Assembly (NCBI GenBank): GCA_035514535.1
Contig: DATKAZ010000062.1
Coordinates: 1-63,607, forward strand
Length of the DNA: 63,607 nucleotides
Direction of reading: 5' to 3'
From: XN24 sp035514535
Lineage (GTDB): Bacteria; Pseudomonadota; Gammaproteobacteria; Steroidobacterales; XN24
The notes beneath the pieces are model-generated. The model was not told the origin of the DNA and did not search any database. It was given only the letters and a program-made list of their open reading frames with translations. The first letter of the stretch is position 1. Each line of letters begins with the position of its first letter. Shown piece after piece: positions 25,198 through 33,293 of the stretch. Both the position numbers and the translations under genes were made by a program.

Positions 25198-26805
25198 ATG
25201 TTGTTGCGCGTGAAGGTCCAGGCGCTCCTGCTGATCGGCTGCGTGGCCCTGTGCCAGCCCGGCCAGTCGTTCGCCGAGACGGCGGACTACGACCTGCTGC
25301 TGCGCAACGGCCGCATCGTCGACGGCACCGGGAATCCATGGTACCGGGCAGACGTTGCGATTCGCGGCGACACTATCGTGCTCATCGCGCCTTCGATCGA
25401 CACCCCGGCGACGACGGTCATCGACGTCGGTGGCCAGGTGATCGCCCCGGGCTTCATCGATATTCACACGCACGCCGAGCATGGCATCTTCAGCGTGCCG
25501 ACGGCCGACAACTACGTGCGACAGGGCGTCACCACGCTGATCGGGGCGCCCGACGGCGATTCGCCCGTGCCGCTCGGCGCATTCCTGGCGAGACTCGATG
25601 CGCTGCCGAAGACGATCAATATCGGCATGTTTGCCGGGCAGGGCGCGGTACGCGCGGCGGTCATCGGCGAGCACGACCGGGCCGCCACGGCCGCGGAGCT
25701 CGACGAGATGCGTGCGCTTGTCGCGCAGGCGATGGCGGATGGCGCCTTCGGCCTGAGCACCGGGCTGTTCTACGTGCCGGGCAGCTTCACGCCGACGGAC
25801 GAGGTGGTGGAACTGGCAAAGGTCGCGGCCCGCGCCGGCGGGATCCATATCTCGCACATGCGCGACGAGGCGGCCGCGGTGCTCGACAGCGTCAGGGAGA
25901 CGATCGCGATCGGCGAGCGCGCCCTCCTGCCCACGCAGGTGACGCATCACAAGATCGTCGGTCGGCCGAACTGGGGCAGGAGCACGGACACGCTGCGCCT
26001 CGTCGACGAGGCGCGCGCGCGTGGCGTCGACGTGACCATCGACCTGTACCCCTATACGGCCTCCAGCACGCGCATCAGCGCGGCCCTGTTTCCCGCCTGG
26101 TCGCGGGAGGGCGGCGCCGGGTCCATGCGGGCGCGCCTCGAGGACGGCGCGACCCGGGGGCGGGTGAAGGTGGAGGTCGCCCGGATCATCCGCGACGAGC
26201 GCGGTGGCGGGGACCTGGAGAACGTCGTACTCGCACGCTGCGAGTGGGACGAGTCCCTCGCGGGCAAGACCCTGGCGGACATCGCCCGCCTGCGCGGCCT
26301 GGAGCCCGGACTCGAGGCCGGTGCGGAGGCAGCGATCTGGATCGTCGAGCAGGGTGATTGCCAGGGCAACTTCCACGCCATGAGCGAGGAGGACCTGGAG
26401 CGTATCCTGCGCCACCCGGCGAGCATGGTCGCGTCGGATGGCGGCGTGGTCGTGTTCGGGCGGGCCCATCCTCACCCCCGCAGCTACGGCACCTTCGCGC
26501 GTGTGCTGTCGGAATACGTCCGCGAGCGCGGCGTGCTCACGCTTGAGGAGGCCGTGCGCAAGATGACCTCGTTCCCGGCGCAGCGGCTGGGGCTGCCCGA
26601 TCGCGGCGTGCTGCGCCCCGGGTTCAAGGCGGACGTCGCGGTGTTCGACCCGGCACGGGTGCGCGATGCGGCGACCTACCGGGAACCGCACCAGTACGCC
26701 AAGGGCTTCTCGCTCGTGCTGGTCAACGGTGTGCCGGTGTTCGACGGCGAGGCCGTCACCGGCGCGCGGCCCGGGCGCACGCTCGTGCCGGGGTCGCGCA
26801 CTTGA
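25198..26805 (+). CDS. Exported N-acyl-D-amino-acid deacylase-like amidohydrolase
   Basis: 535 residues from the ATG at 25198; a GTG at 25153 would place 15 extra residues before the signal peptide. After the signal (MLLRVKVQALLLIGCVALCQ) comes the standard sandwich strand YDLLLRNGRIVDGTGNPWYR, then the metal motif FIDIHTHAEHG, GIHISHMRDE, QVTHHKIVG and MVASDGG, ending in PGFKADVAVFDPARV. This is the D-aminoacylase branch of the amidohydrolases, but the metal-ligand Cys loop of classical D-aminoacylase is replaced by IGAPDGDSP, as in an exported subgroup of unknown substrate. Its stop overlaps the start of the threonine aldolase by four bases, so the two enzymes are made together. Confidence 0.8.
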   Translation: MLLRVKVQALLLIGCVALCQPGQSFAETADYDLLLRNGRIVDGTGNPWYRADVAIRGDTIVLIAPSIDTPATTVIDVGGQVIAPGFIDIHTHAEHGIFSVPTADNYVRQGVTTLIGAPDGDSPVPLGAFLARLDALPKTINIGMFAGQGAVRAAVIGEHDRAATAAELDEMRALVAQAMADGAFGLSTGLFYVPGSFTPTDEVVELAKVAARAGGIHISHMRDEAAAVLDSVRETIAIGERALLPTQVTHHKIVGRPNWGRSTDTLRLVDEARARGVDVTIDLYPYTASSTRISAALFPAWSREGGAGSMRARLEDGATRGRVKVEVARIIRDERGGGDLENVVLARCEWDESLAGKTLADIARLRGLEPGLEAGAEAAIWIVEQGDCQGNFHAMSEEDLERILRHPASMVASDGGVVVFGRAHPHPRSYGTFARVLSEYVRERGVLTLEEAVRKMTSFPAQRLGLPDRGVLRPGFKADVAVFDPARVRDAATYREPHQYAKGFSLVLVNGVPVFDGEAVTGARPGRTLVPGSRT

Positions 26806-27830
26806 TCGACCTGCGCTCCGATACCGTCACGCAACCCTCCGCGGGGATGCGCGCGGCCGTCGCCGCCGCGCCCGTGGGGGACGACCAGTTCGGAGAAGAT
26901 CCTACAGTCAATCTCCTGCAGGCGCGGGTGGCTGCCCTGCTGGGCAAGGAAGCGGCGCTGTGGGTGCCGACGGGCACGATGTCCAACCAGGTCGCCCTGC
27001 GGACCCTGACGCGACCCGGCGACGACGTGATCGTGAGCCAGCAGAGCCACACCGTCTGGCACGAGACCGGCGCGTCGGCGGCGAACGCGGGCGTGCAGTT
27101 CACCGCCATCGGTGCCGACGGTCGCTTTACGCCCGAGGATTTCCTCGCCGCCGTGAAGCCGCGCGACCACATCATCTATCCGCCCACGACGCTGGTCGAA
27201 ATCGAGAACACGCACAACCGGGCCGGCGGGATCGTCTTCCCGCAGGCAGCCGTGGAGCGGATCTGCATGGCGGCCGCGGAGCGGGGCATCGCGACCTACC
27301 TGGACGGGGCACGGCTGTGGAACGCGGCGGTCGCCTCGGGTCGCGACCCGAGCGAGCTGGCCGCGCCCTTCGACCTCGTGTCGGTGGCGCTGTCAAAAGG
27401 CCTCGGCGCGCCGGGCGGCTCGGTCCTCGCGGGCTCCGGCGAGGTCATCCGGCGCTGCCTCCGCTACCGCAGGATGCTCGGCGGCGCGATGCGCCAGGTC
27501 GGAATCTTCGCGGCCGCCGGACTGTATGCCCTCGAGCACAACCTCGCGCGGCTGGCAGAGGATCACGCCAACGCGCGCCTGATCGCGCAGCGGCTTGCCG
27601 GCGGCAGCAGGATCGTTGTCGACCTCGACACCGTGCAGTCCAATATCCTGATCTTCGACCTGGCAGAGGGGGCACCCGACGCTGCCACCGTGGTGACGCG
27701 CGCAGGCGAACGCGGCGTGCTCATGTTCTCGTTCGGCCCGCGGACCATCCGCCTGGTAACGCACCTGGACGTCTCGACGGAGGCCTGCGAGCGCGCGGTC
27801 GAAGTGATCCTCGAAATCGTCGCGGCGTGA
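26802..27830 (+). CDS. ltaE: Low-specificity threonine aldolase
   Basis: 342 residues starting at a TTG that overlaps the previous stop (TTGA). It is a PLP fold-type I enzyme of the beta-eliminating lyase group: MIDLRSDTVTQPSAGMRAAV is the family's hallmark opening, followed by GDDQFGEDPTVNLLQ, WVPTGTMSNQVAL and the PLP lysine in VALSKGLGAPGGS. It cleaves threonine or allo-threonine, and related beta-hydroxy amino acids, to glycine and an aldehyde in the cytoplasm. Coupling to the exported deacylase suggests that amino acids freed outside feed this step, though D/L preference is not readable from sequence. Confidence 0.88.
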   Translation: MIDLRSDTVTQPSAGMRAAVAAAPVGDDQFGEDPTVNLLQARVAALLGKEAALWVPTGTMSNQVALRTLTRPGDDVIVSQQSHTVWHETGASAANAGVQFTAIGADGRFTPEDFLAAVKPRDHIIYPPTTLVEIENTHNRAGGIVFPQAAVERICMAAAERGIATYLDGARLWNAAVASGRDPSELAAPFDLVSVALSKGLGAPGGSVLAGSGEVIRRCLRYRRMLGGAMRQVGIFAAAGLYALEHNLARLAEDHANARLIAQRLAGGSRIVVDLDTVQSNILIFDLAEGAPDAATVVTRAGERGVLMFSFGPRTIRLVTHLDVSTEACERAVEVILEIVAA

Positions 27831-27875
27831 AGCACCTGCTGCCTGCGCTGCAGCAAAATAAATCCATCGCCGGGC

Positions 27876-27915
27876 TTGCACACCAGCGCCACTCGACTAT
27901 GCTCCAGCGCTGGTG
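27876..27915 (+). promoter_or_regulatory. Candidate promoter with overlapping 9-base inverted repeat
   Basis: TTGCAC (27876) and TATGCT (27898) are separated by 16 bases and lie about 40 bases before the Tat oxidoreductase start. The -10-like box sits inside an inverted repeat CACCAGCGC (27881-27889) / GCGCTGGTG (27907-27915). A repressor bound there would cover the promoter. Pattern evidence only. Confidence 0.35.
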
Positions 27916-27939
27916 CCAACAGCGTAGTGGAGTCGACTC

Positions 27940-29460
27940 ATGAAGCGCCGCGCCTTTCTCCGGTCTGCTCTTGCTGCAGCCGCGACCGCCGCCATCCCGC
28001 AGCAGCACCTCTTGGCAGCGCTTTACCAGCCGCTGCGCCAGGACGTGCCGGACATCCCGGCCGTCACCGGAGACGGCCGGGAATTGACGCTGCGCGGGCG
28101 GGACATCGCTGAACTCGGGGCGCGCCTGCGCGGGCACCTGCTGCTGGCGGGCGACGACGGCTACGAGGATGCACGGCAGATCCTGAATCCATCCTTCGAC
28201 AAGCGCCCGGCCCTCATCGCCAGGGTTGCGGGCGCCGCCGACGTCCGCGCGGCCGTGGATTTCGCCCGCGACCACGGTGGGCTGCTGCTGGCCGTGAAAT
28301 GCGGCGGCCACAGCTTCTCCGGTGCCTCGACCTGCGACCGAGGCATGATGATCGACCTGTCGCCGTTCCGGAACGTGCGCGTGGATCCTGCGGCGCGGCG
28401 CGCCTGGGTCACGGGCGGCAGCCTGCTCGGCCACGTCGACCACGAGACGATGGCGTATGGCCTCGTCGCGCCCTTCGGCACGGTGTCGCACACGGGCGTC
28501 GGCGGGCTGGTGACGCAGGGCGGCTTCGGGCGCCTCGGGCGGCGCTTCGGCCTCAGCATCGACAACCTCGAGTCCGTGCAGGTCGTCACGGCCGACGGCC
28601 GCCTGCTGCACGCCAGCGCGGAGGAAAACGAGAATCTCTTCTGGGGCGTGCGTGGCGGCGGCGGCAATTTCGGCGTCGTGACCAACTTCGAATTCCGGCT
28701 GCACCCGCTGCAGCAGAAGGTCGTCGGCGGGCGCATCATGTTCCCGCTGGAGGTGGCGCGCGACGCGCTGGCGATGTACGCGGACTACGGCGCCGAGATG
28801 CCCGACGAGCTCTACGCGGACCTGTCCGTGACGCTGCCGCCGGGCGGGCAGCCCGGCGTGGTCGGCTTCTCCGTTTGTTACTCGGGCCCCGCGGGCGATG
28901 CCGAGAAAGCCCTCGCGCCCATCCGCGCGCTGGGCAAGCCGCTATCCGACGACATCAAGGCGGTGGACTACGTGGCGCTGCAGCGTTCCGGCGACATCGA
29001 CGACCCCCGCGCCACCGGCATCTACCTGAAGAGCGGTTTCCTTGCCAGCCTCAGCCCGGCGGTCGCGGAGATCGTCGCGGGTGGCCTCGAGGGTCACCCG
29101 GAGCGCGTCACGCGCGTCGCCTTCCAGCACAGCGGCGGAGCCATCGGGCGCGTCGACCCGCTGGCCACTGCCTTCGCACAGCGCGACGCCAAGTACAACA
29201 TGCTCGGCATCACCGGCTGGCGGTATGGCCCCGACGCGAACGCGAAGGCGCACATGGATTACATGCGCGGCTTCTGGAAGGACATCGAGCCGCACACCCA
29301 CGGCTTCTACACGGCCGACATGGTGCCGGATGTCAGCCAGCAGGAGATCCAGGCCAACTACCGTGCGAACCACGAGCGGCTCGTGGCGGTGAAGAACCGC
29401 TACGATCCCACCAACCTGTTCCGGCTGAATGCGAATGTGAAGCCGACGGTAAAGGCGTAG
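27940..29460 (+). CDS. Tat-exported FAD-binding oxidoreductase, berberine-bridge-like
   Basis: 506 residues. The N-terminus MKRRAFLRSALAAAATAA is a Tat signal (RRAFLR). A PCMH-type FAD domain follows: RPALIARVAGAADVRAAVDF, then KCGGHSFSGAS with the His expected to carry FAD, and SHTGVGGLVTQGGFGRLGRR. In bicovalent family members this last region holds a Cys; here none is present, so a single His link is likely. The C-terminal BBE segment is typical (NYRANHERLVAVKNRYDPTN, then LFRLNANVKP). Enzymes of this family oxidise alcohols, sugars or alkaloid-like amines using O2. Substrate unknown. The next gene is a cytoplasmic paralogue 37 bases away. Confidence 0.85.
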   Translation: MKRRAFLRSALAAAATAAIPQQHLLAALYQPLRQDVPDIPAVTGDGRELTLRGRDIAELGARLRGHLLLAGDDGYEDARQILNPSFDKRPALIARVAGAADVRAAVDFARDHGGLLLAVKCGGHSFSGASTCDRGMMIDLSPFRNVRVDPAARRAWVTGGSLLGHVDHETMAYGLVAPFGTVSHTGVGGLVTQGGFGRLGRRFGLSIDNLESVQVVTADGRLLHASAEENENLFWGVRGGGGNFGVVTNFEFRLHPLQQKVVGGRIMFPLEVARDALAMYADYGAEMPDELYADLSVTLPPGGQPGVVGFSVCYSGPAGDAEKALAPIRALGKPLSDDIKAVDYVALQRSGDIDDPRATGIYLKSGFLASLSPAVAEIVAGGLEGHPERVTRVAFQHSGGAIGRVDPLATAFAQRDAKYNMLGITGWRYGPDANAKAHMDYMRGFWKDIEPHTHGFYTADMVPDVSQQEIQANYRANHERLVAVKNRYDPTNLFRLNANVKPTVKA

Positions 29461-29497
29461 CCAAGGGCGCTCCTCGCCATCGAAGGACGATAAGCAA

Positions 29498-30883
29498 GTG
29501 AAACCGACCACGACCGACACCTCGCTGAAGAACGCCGGCCGGATCCGCGGTGAGATCCTCGAGCCGGGCGACCCGGACTACGACCAGGCCCGCAGGGTCT
29601 GGAACGCCACGGTAGACCGCCGCCCTGCGTCGATCGTCCGCTGCCGCGGCACCGCCGACGTGATCCAGGCCGTGAACCACGCGCGTGAAAACGGCCTGCT
29701 CCTCGCGGTGCGCGGCGGCGGGCACAGTTTCGCGGGCAAGTCGGTGTGCGACGGGGGCCTGGTGATCGACCTGTCGCCGATGCGCGGCGTGTGGGTGTCA
29801 CCGGACACCAGGACCGCGCGCGTGCAGGGCGGCGCGACCTGGGCCGACCTCGACCACGAGACACAGGCCTTCGGGCTGGCCACGACCGGCGGGCTGATTT
29901 CGCACACGGGCGTGGGCGGTCTTACGCTGGGCGGGGGCATCGGCTGGCTGGCGCGCAAGCACGGGCTCGCCTGCGACAATCTCCTGTCGGCCGACGTCGT
30001 GACGGCCGACGGGGAGCTGGTGCATGCCGACGAGGATGAGGCCGCGGACCTGTACTGGGGCCTGCGCGGCGGCGGCGGGAATTTCGGCGTGGTGACGTCC
30101 TTCGAATTCCGCCTCCATCCCGTGGGACCGGAGGTGCTCGGTGGCTTCATCATTCATCCCTTCGAGGCGGCCGCGGCGGGCCTGCGCTTCTATCGTGAAT
30201 TCACCGCCGATCTGCCGGACGAGGTCGCCTGCTACGCGATGTTCGCGCGCATTCCGGACGGGGAGCCCTTCCCCGAGGAGCACCGGGGCCGCACGGGCTT
30301 CATCTTCGCCGCCAGCTATGCCGGCGCCGTCGCCGCAGGCGAGCAGGCGCTCGCGCCGCTGCGCGCGTTCGGCAAACCACTCCTCGATGCCCTGCAGCCG
30401 ATGCCGTATGCCGTGCTGCAGCAAGCCTTCGACGAGCCGCAAAAACCCGGCAACCGGTGGTATGGCAAGTCCGGCTTCTGGAACGAGTTGAGCGACGAGG
30501 CTATCGACACGCTGGTGGGTGGCGTGGATCCGCTGTCCGGCCCGCTCACCATGGTGTTTTTCGAATGCATGGGCGGCGCGGTCGGCCGCGTGCCGGTCGA
30601 CGCGACGGCCTTTCCTCATCGCATTGCGCCGTTCAACTTCGGCATCACCGCCGGCTGGACGGACGCCGCCGAGGACGAGCGGCACATGGCCTGGACCAGG
30701 AAGCTGCACGCGAGCCTGTCATCGTACGACCAGGGCGTCTACGTCAACTACGCGGACGAAGACGAATCGGGCCGCACGGGCGCCGCCTACGGCCGGAACT
30801 ACGAGCGGCTGGTCGCCGTGAAGAACCGCTGGGACCCGGACAACCTGTTCCAGATGAACATGAACGTCGCGCCTACGGGCTGA
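29498..30883 (+). CDS. FAD-binding oxidoreductase, berberine-bridge-like (no signal)
   Basis: 461 residues, a paralogue of the preceding gene without a Tat signal. The FAD domain has RPASIVRCRGTADVIQAVNH, VRGGGHSFAGKSVCDGG (His for FAD) and SHTGVGGLTLGGGIGWLARK, again without the second linking Cys. Then GLACDNLLSADVVTADGELV, and the BBE tail NYERLVAVKNRWDPDNLFQM. Both copies keep the same tail, pointing to duplication followed by retargeting. Its start is preceded by a weak AAGGACGATAAGCAA region, and it probably shares a transcript with its neighbour. Substrate unknown. Confidence 0.85.
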   Translation: MKPTTTDTSLKNAGRIRGEILEPGDPDYDQARRVWNATVDRRPASIVRCRGTADVIQAVNHARENGLLLAVRGGGHSFAGKSVCDGGLVIDLSPMRGVWVSPDTRTARVQGGATWADLDHETQAFGLATTGGLISHTGVGGLTLGGGIGWLARKHGLACDNLLSADVVTADGELVHADEDEAADLYWGLRGGGGNFGVVTSFEFRLHPVGPEVLGGFIIHPFEAAAAGLRFYREFTADLPDEVACYAMFARIPDGEPFPEEHRGRTGFIFAASYAGAVAAGEQALAPLRAFGKPLLDALQPMPYAVLQQAFDEPQKPGNRWYGKSGFWNELSDEAIDTLVGGVDPLSGPLTMVFFECMGGAVGRVPVDATAFPHRIAPFNFGITAGWTDAAEDERHMAWTRKLHASLSSYDQGVYVNYADEDESGRTGAAYGRNYERLVAVKNRWDPDNLFQMNMNVAPTG

Positions 30884-30946
30884 GCTGCTGTCAAGCCGCC
30901 AGCCGCATTATGATCCGTGCAACGGCCCGGAACCCTGGAGCAGATG

Positions 30947-31405
30947 ATGAAATTCACGATCACCGTGTGGCTGATTTGCGCCGGCCTGTTTACTGCGGTG
31001 CAGGCCGCCGAACCGCCCGCGAGCTTCGATGCCGCGCTGGCCGCGGAACTCGGCGCTGATGATTACGGCATGCGGCGCTACGTGATGGCCTTTCTCAAGG
31101 CCGGCCCGAACCGCGACCACGACGCCGATACCGCCCGGGCATTGCAGCGGGGCCACATGGAGCACATGCAGCGCATGGCGGCGGACGGCAAGCTCGTCCT
31201 CGCCGGGCCGTTTCTCGACGACGGCGAGTTGCGCGGTATCTTCGTGTTCGCGGTCGAGACACTGGCGGAGGCCGAGGCCCTCACGGCGGCGGACCCGGCC
31301 GTCGAGTCGGGCCGGCTGTCGATGGAGCTGCATCCGTGGTACGGCTCGGCGGCGCTGATGAAGGTGGGGGAGATCCACGCGGCGGTCAGCCGCACGAGTT
31401 TCTGA
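30947..31405 (+). CDS. Exported YciI-like protein
   Basis: 152 residues; two adjacent ATGs (30944, 30947) are possible and GGAG is better spaced for the second. A signal peptide (MKFTITVWLICAGLFTAVQA) is followed by a YCII-type ferredoxin-like fold: YVMAFLKAGPNRDHDADTAR, LQRGHMEHMQRMAADGKLVL, AGPFLDDGELRGIFVFAVET and DPAVESGRLSMELHPWYGS. The conserved His in HMEHM and Asp in DPAVESG match the putative active site of the family. Exported YciI proteins occur widely but have no assigned reaction. It follows the two flavoproteins on the same strand. Confidence 0.75.
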   Translation: MKFTITVWLICAGLFTAVQAAEPPASFDAALAAELGADDYGMRRYVMAFLKAGPNRDHDADTARALQRGHMEHMQRMAADGKLVLAGPFLDDGELRGIFVFAVETLAEAEALTAADPAVESGRLSMELHPWYGSAALMKVGEIHAAVSRTSF

Positions 31406-31496
31406 GGCGAGATACGTCGCGCGATAGCATCACGGTCCGGAGCGACGGCGCTTGTCGATCGTCCCTCCCGGACATATACATGAGAAGGAGGCCGGC

Positions 31497-31697
31497 ATGC
31501 CCATCATCCAGTGCGACATCCGGGAAGGCCGGACCGAGGAACAGAAGCGGGCGCTGGCTCGCGAGATTACCCGCGTCGTGCACGAGACCATCGACGCGCC
31601 GGTGGAGTACATCTACGTGCTCATCCGCGAGCAGCCGGGACGCGACCACATCAAGGGCGGGAAGCACCTTCCCGAGTACGAGAGCGGCCGCGATTAA
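31497..31697 (+). CDS. 4-oxalocrotonate tautomerase-like protein
   Basis: 66 residues from the ATG at 31497 with GAAGGAG six bases upstream. It begins MPIIQCDIREGRTEEQKRAL; Pro after the initiator Met is the catalytic base of this superfamily once Met is removed. The rest (VHETIDAPVEYIYVLIREQP, GRDHIKGGKHLP) has the expected beta-alpha-beta layout and the charged residue near the position of Arg39. It catalyses a keto-enol shift in the cytoplasm on an unknown substrate. It sits between the YciI-like gene and the low-GC pair. Confidence 0.8.
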   Translation: MPIIQCDIREGRTEEQKRALAREITRVVHETIDAPVEYIYVLIREQPGRDHIKGGKHLPEYESGRD

Positions 31698-31715
31698 AGG
31701 GCACCCTTGTAGAGA

Positions 31716-32048
31716 GTGACTGTGCCTTACCCACGCGCACACTATCTTGTTGCCCTCGTTTTTCTCGCTGCGATTGTCGGTTTCTGGCCGAGCTATTTCG
31801 GCAAGCTCAGCGACGTGCCTTTGGCATTCCACCTGCACGGAATGACAGCATCCGCCTGGGTCATTTACTGGGGCGCAGACACGGGCGTGTGGAGGCAATT
31901 CTTTGGCTGGTACGCAAAGTTACCCGCGACAATCACGGTTGGCTCCGGAGTCTTTCTGGGAGCGCTAGCTGCCTGGTACGGGTGGCGTCAGCCGTATGAC
32001 GGTTTCAAGAGAGCACCTGAGCTTAAACGTCAGGCGCGTAGGCCTTGA
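31716..32048 (+). CDS. Small membrane protein, lower GC than surroundings
   Basis: 110 residues from a GTG at 31716. Helix 1 (LVALVFLAAIVGFWPSYF) runs into GKLSDVPLAFHLHGMTASAW, a signature shared with membrane proteins of about 200 residues that carry a His-x-His-Gly turn, but this copy is only about half that size. A further helix (TVGSGVFLGALAAWYGW) ends in a basic tail. It may be a truncated relative. Its G+C is near 55% by eye, clearly under the neighbours. The stop overlaps the start of the next gene (TTGA). Confidence 0.5.
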   Translation: MTVPYPRAHYLVALVFLAAIVGFWPSYFGKLSDVPLAFHLHGMTASAWVIYWGADTGVWRQFFGWYAKLPATITVGSGVFLGALAAWYGWRQPYDGFKRAPELKRQARRP

Positions 32049-32413
32049 ACAACCTTCGTATGACCTTCAATACCGTCCTGGCAGTCGTACTACTCGGCGG
32101 TGGCTTCTACCTGCTGGGGGAAGATTCGTTTTTTCTGGCTGATCGCTGGAATCCTGAAGTAGGAACGCTTTTCCATGGCACCACACTGTATTGCCTGGCA
32201 ACTGGTCTTATTTTTCTAGGCGCCTTCGCTGGCAAAGTCGCCTACGATTGGGTCAAAGGCACGCTGCCAATGCCAGATCGAAACACGATCAGGCCGCACC
32301 CTGCATACAAAGGCGCGCTTCTCGTAAAGTTCTGGTATTTGGTGTTGCCGGCAGTCGTCTTCATCATGCTGGCATTCTTACTGGCCGATAAAGCGCCTAA
32401 CCCGTCGCTGTAA
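32045..32413 (+). CDS. Small membrane protein, lower GC than surroundings
   Basis: 122 residues if started at the TTG at 32045 that overlaps the previous stop; the ATG at 32060 would shorten it by five. Three hydrophobic stretches are visible (TVLAVVLLGGGFYLLG, TLYCLATGLIFLGAFAGKV, YLVLPAVVFIMLAFLLA) with a conserved-looking loop MPDRNTIRPHPAYKGALLVK. I do not recognise the family. G+C is near 52% by eye. It converges with the outer-membrane-barrel-like gene, with 12 bases between stops. Confidence 0.55.
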   Translation: MNNLRMTFNTVLAVVLLGGGFYLLGEDSFFLADRWNPEVGTLFHGTTLYCLATGLIFLGAFAGKVAYDWVKGTLPMPDRNTIRPHPAYKGALLVKFWYLVLPAVVFIMLAFLLADKAPNPSL

Positions 32414-32425
32414 CCGACGCCGCGC

Positions 32426-33223
32426 TCAAATCCTGCGCCCGAAAGTCAGGTAAAAGCCAACGTCCTCGGCGGTGTCGGTCAAACCGATGAACAGCGATGC
32501 CGACACGCGCACACGTTGTGCCTGGTCCAGGGAAGTGCCGACGCCCAGCGCCAGCGAGCGCCGATCGTCCGAGCCCTTGATCGTGTTGGTGCGATTATCC
32601 AGGTACAAGTAGGAGTTATGCCGGTTGTTCGGGCCGAAGTTCATGGCCACGCCGCCGCCCACGCGCAGCACGTTCCGGAGTTCGAAATTTGAGGAGCTGC
32701 CGACCCACGTGTAGCCGACGTCAGCCAGCCAGTTCACCCGACCGTGCGGCTGGATCAGGCCGAATCCGACTTCCACGTCCGTGGCGCCGGTGCCCAGGCC
32801 CTTGTCCTCGTCGCCGGTCGGTGCCTTGAGGCGCAGCAGGCCGATCACCCACGGGCCGGATTCGGTAGCGGTGCGCAAGTAGTACTCGCCCTGGACCACG
32901 GCGTCGCCAAGCCCCGATTCCGCGCGCGAGTCGCCGTCGCCGGGGATAAACACCGGCTGGCCGCCGATGAAGCGAATGTCGGCGGGACCATCGATGCGCA
33001 GGTACGGCACGCTGAGCTGCAGTTCGACGCGGGGCAGGTACCAGCGCGCGGTCAGATTCACCAGATCCACCGTCGTATCTTCGTCCAGGCCGTAATCGCC
33101 GGTGAACCGTCCCGCGCCCGCATTCAGGAACCAGGTGAAACTCCCGTCGTCGTGCATTTCGTCCGCCTGCGACATGGGACTGATCGCGACCAGCATGGCC
33201 ACCGCGAATACGAATCGACGCAT
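32426..33223 (-). CDS. Outer-membrane beta-barrel-like protein (MetA-pathway transporter type)
   Basis: 265 residues from the ATG at 33223 with GGAG upstream. Signal peptide (MRRFVFAVAMLVAISPMSQA) then a mature protein made of alternating amphipathic strands: FTWFLNAGAGRFTGDYG, VDLVNLTARWYLPRVELQLS, SGLGDAVVQGEYYLRT, WVIGLLRLKAPTGD, FGLIQPHGRVNWLADVGYTW, and a C-terminus VRVSASLFIGLTDTAEDVGF ending in LTFGRRI. This is the pattern of the phenol-degradation MetA-like or DUF3187-like porin families. It starts 70 bases after the kinase stop on the same strand, so the two are probably one transcript, making it a candidate partner of the kinase's periplasmic arm. Confidence 0.65.
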   Translation of the reverse strand: MRRFVFAVAMLVAISPMSQADEMHDDGSFTWFLNAGAGRFTGDYGLDEDTTVDLVNLTARWYLPRVELQLSVPYLRIDGPADIRFIGGQPVFIPGDGDSRAESGLGDAVVQGEYYLRTATESGPWVIGLLRLKAPTGDEDKGLGTGATDVEVGFGLIQPHGRVNWLADVGYTWVGSSSNFELRNVLRVGGGVAMNFGPNNRHNSYLYLDNRTNTIKGSDDRRSLALGVGTSLDQAQRVRVSASLFIGLTDTAEDVGFYLTFGRRI

Positions 33224-33293
33224 AAGAAACGATCTCCGTGGGATGACTGGAGCGCAACAGGCCTTCGGTGCGGCCGGAAATCTGAAAACGGTC

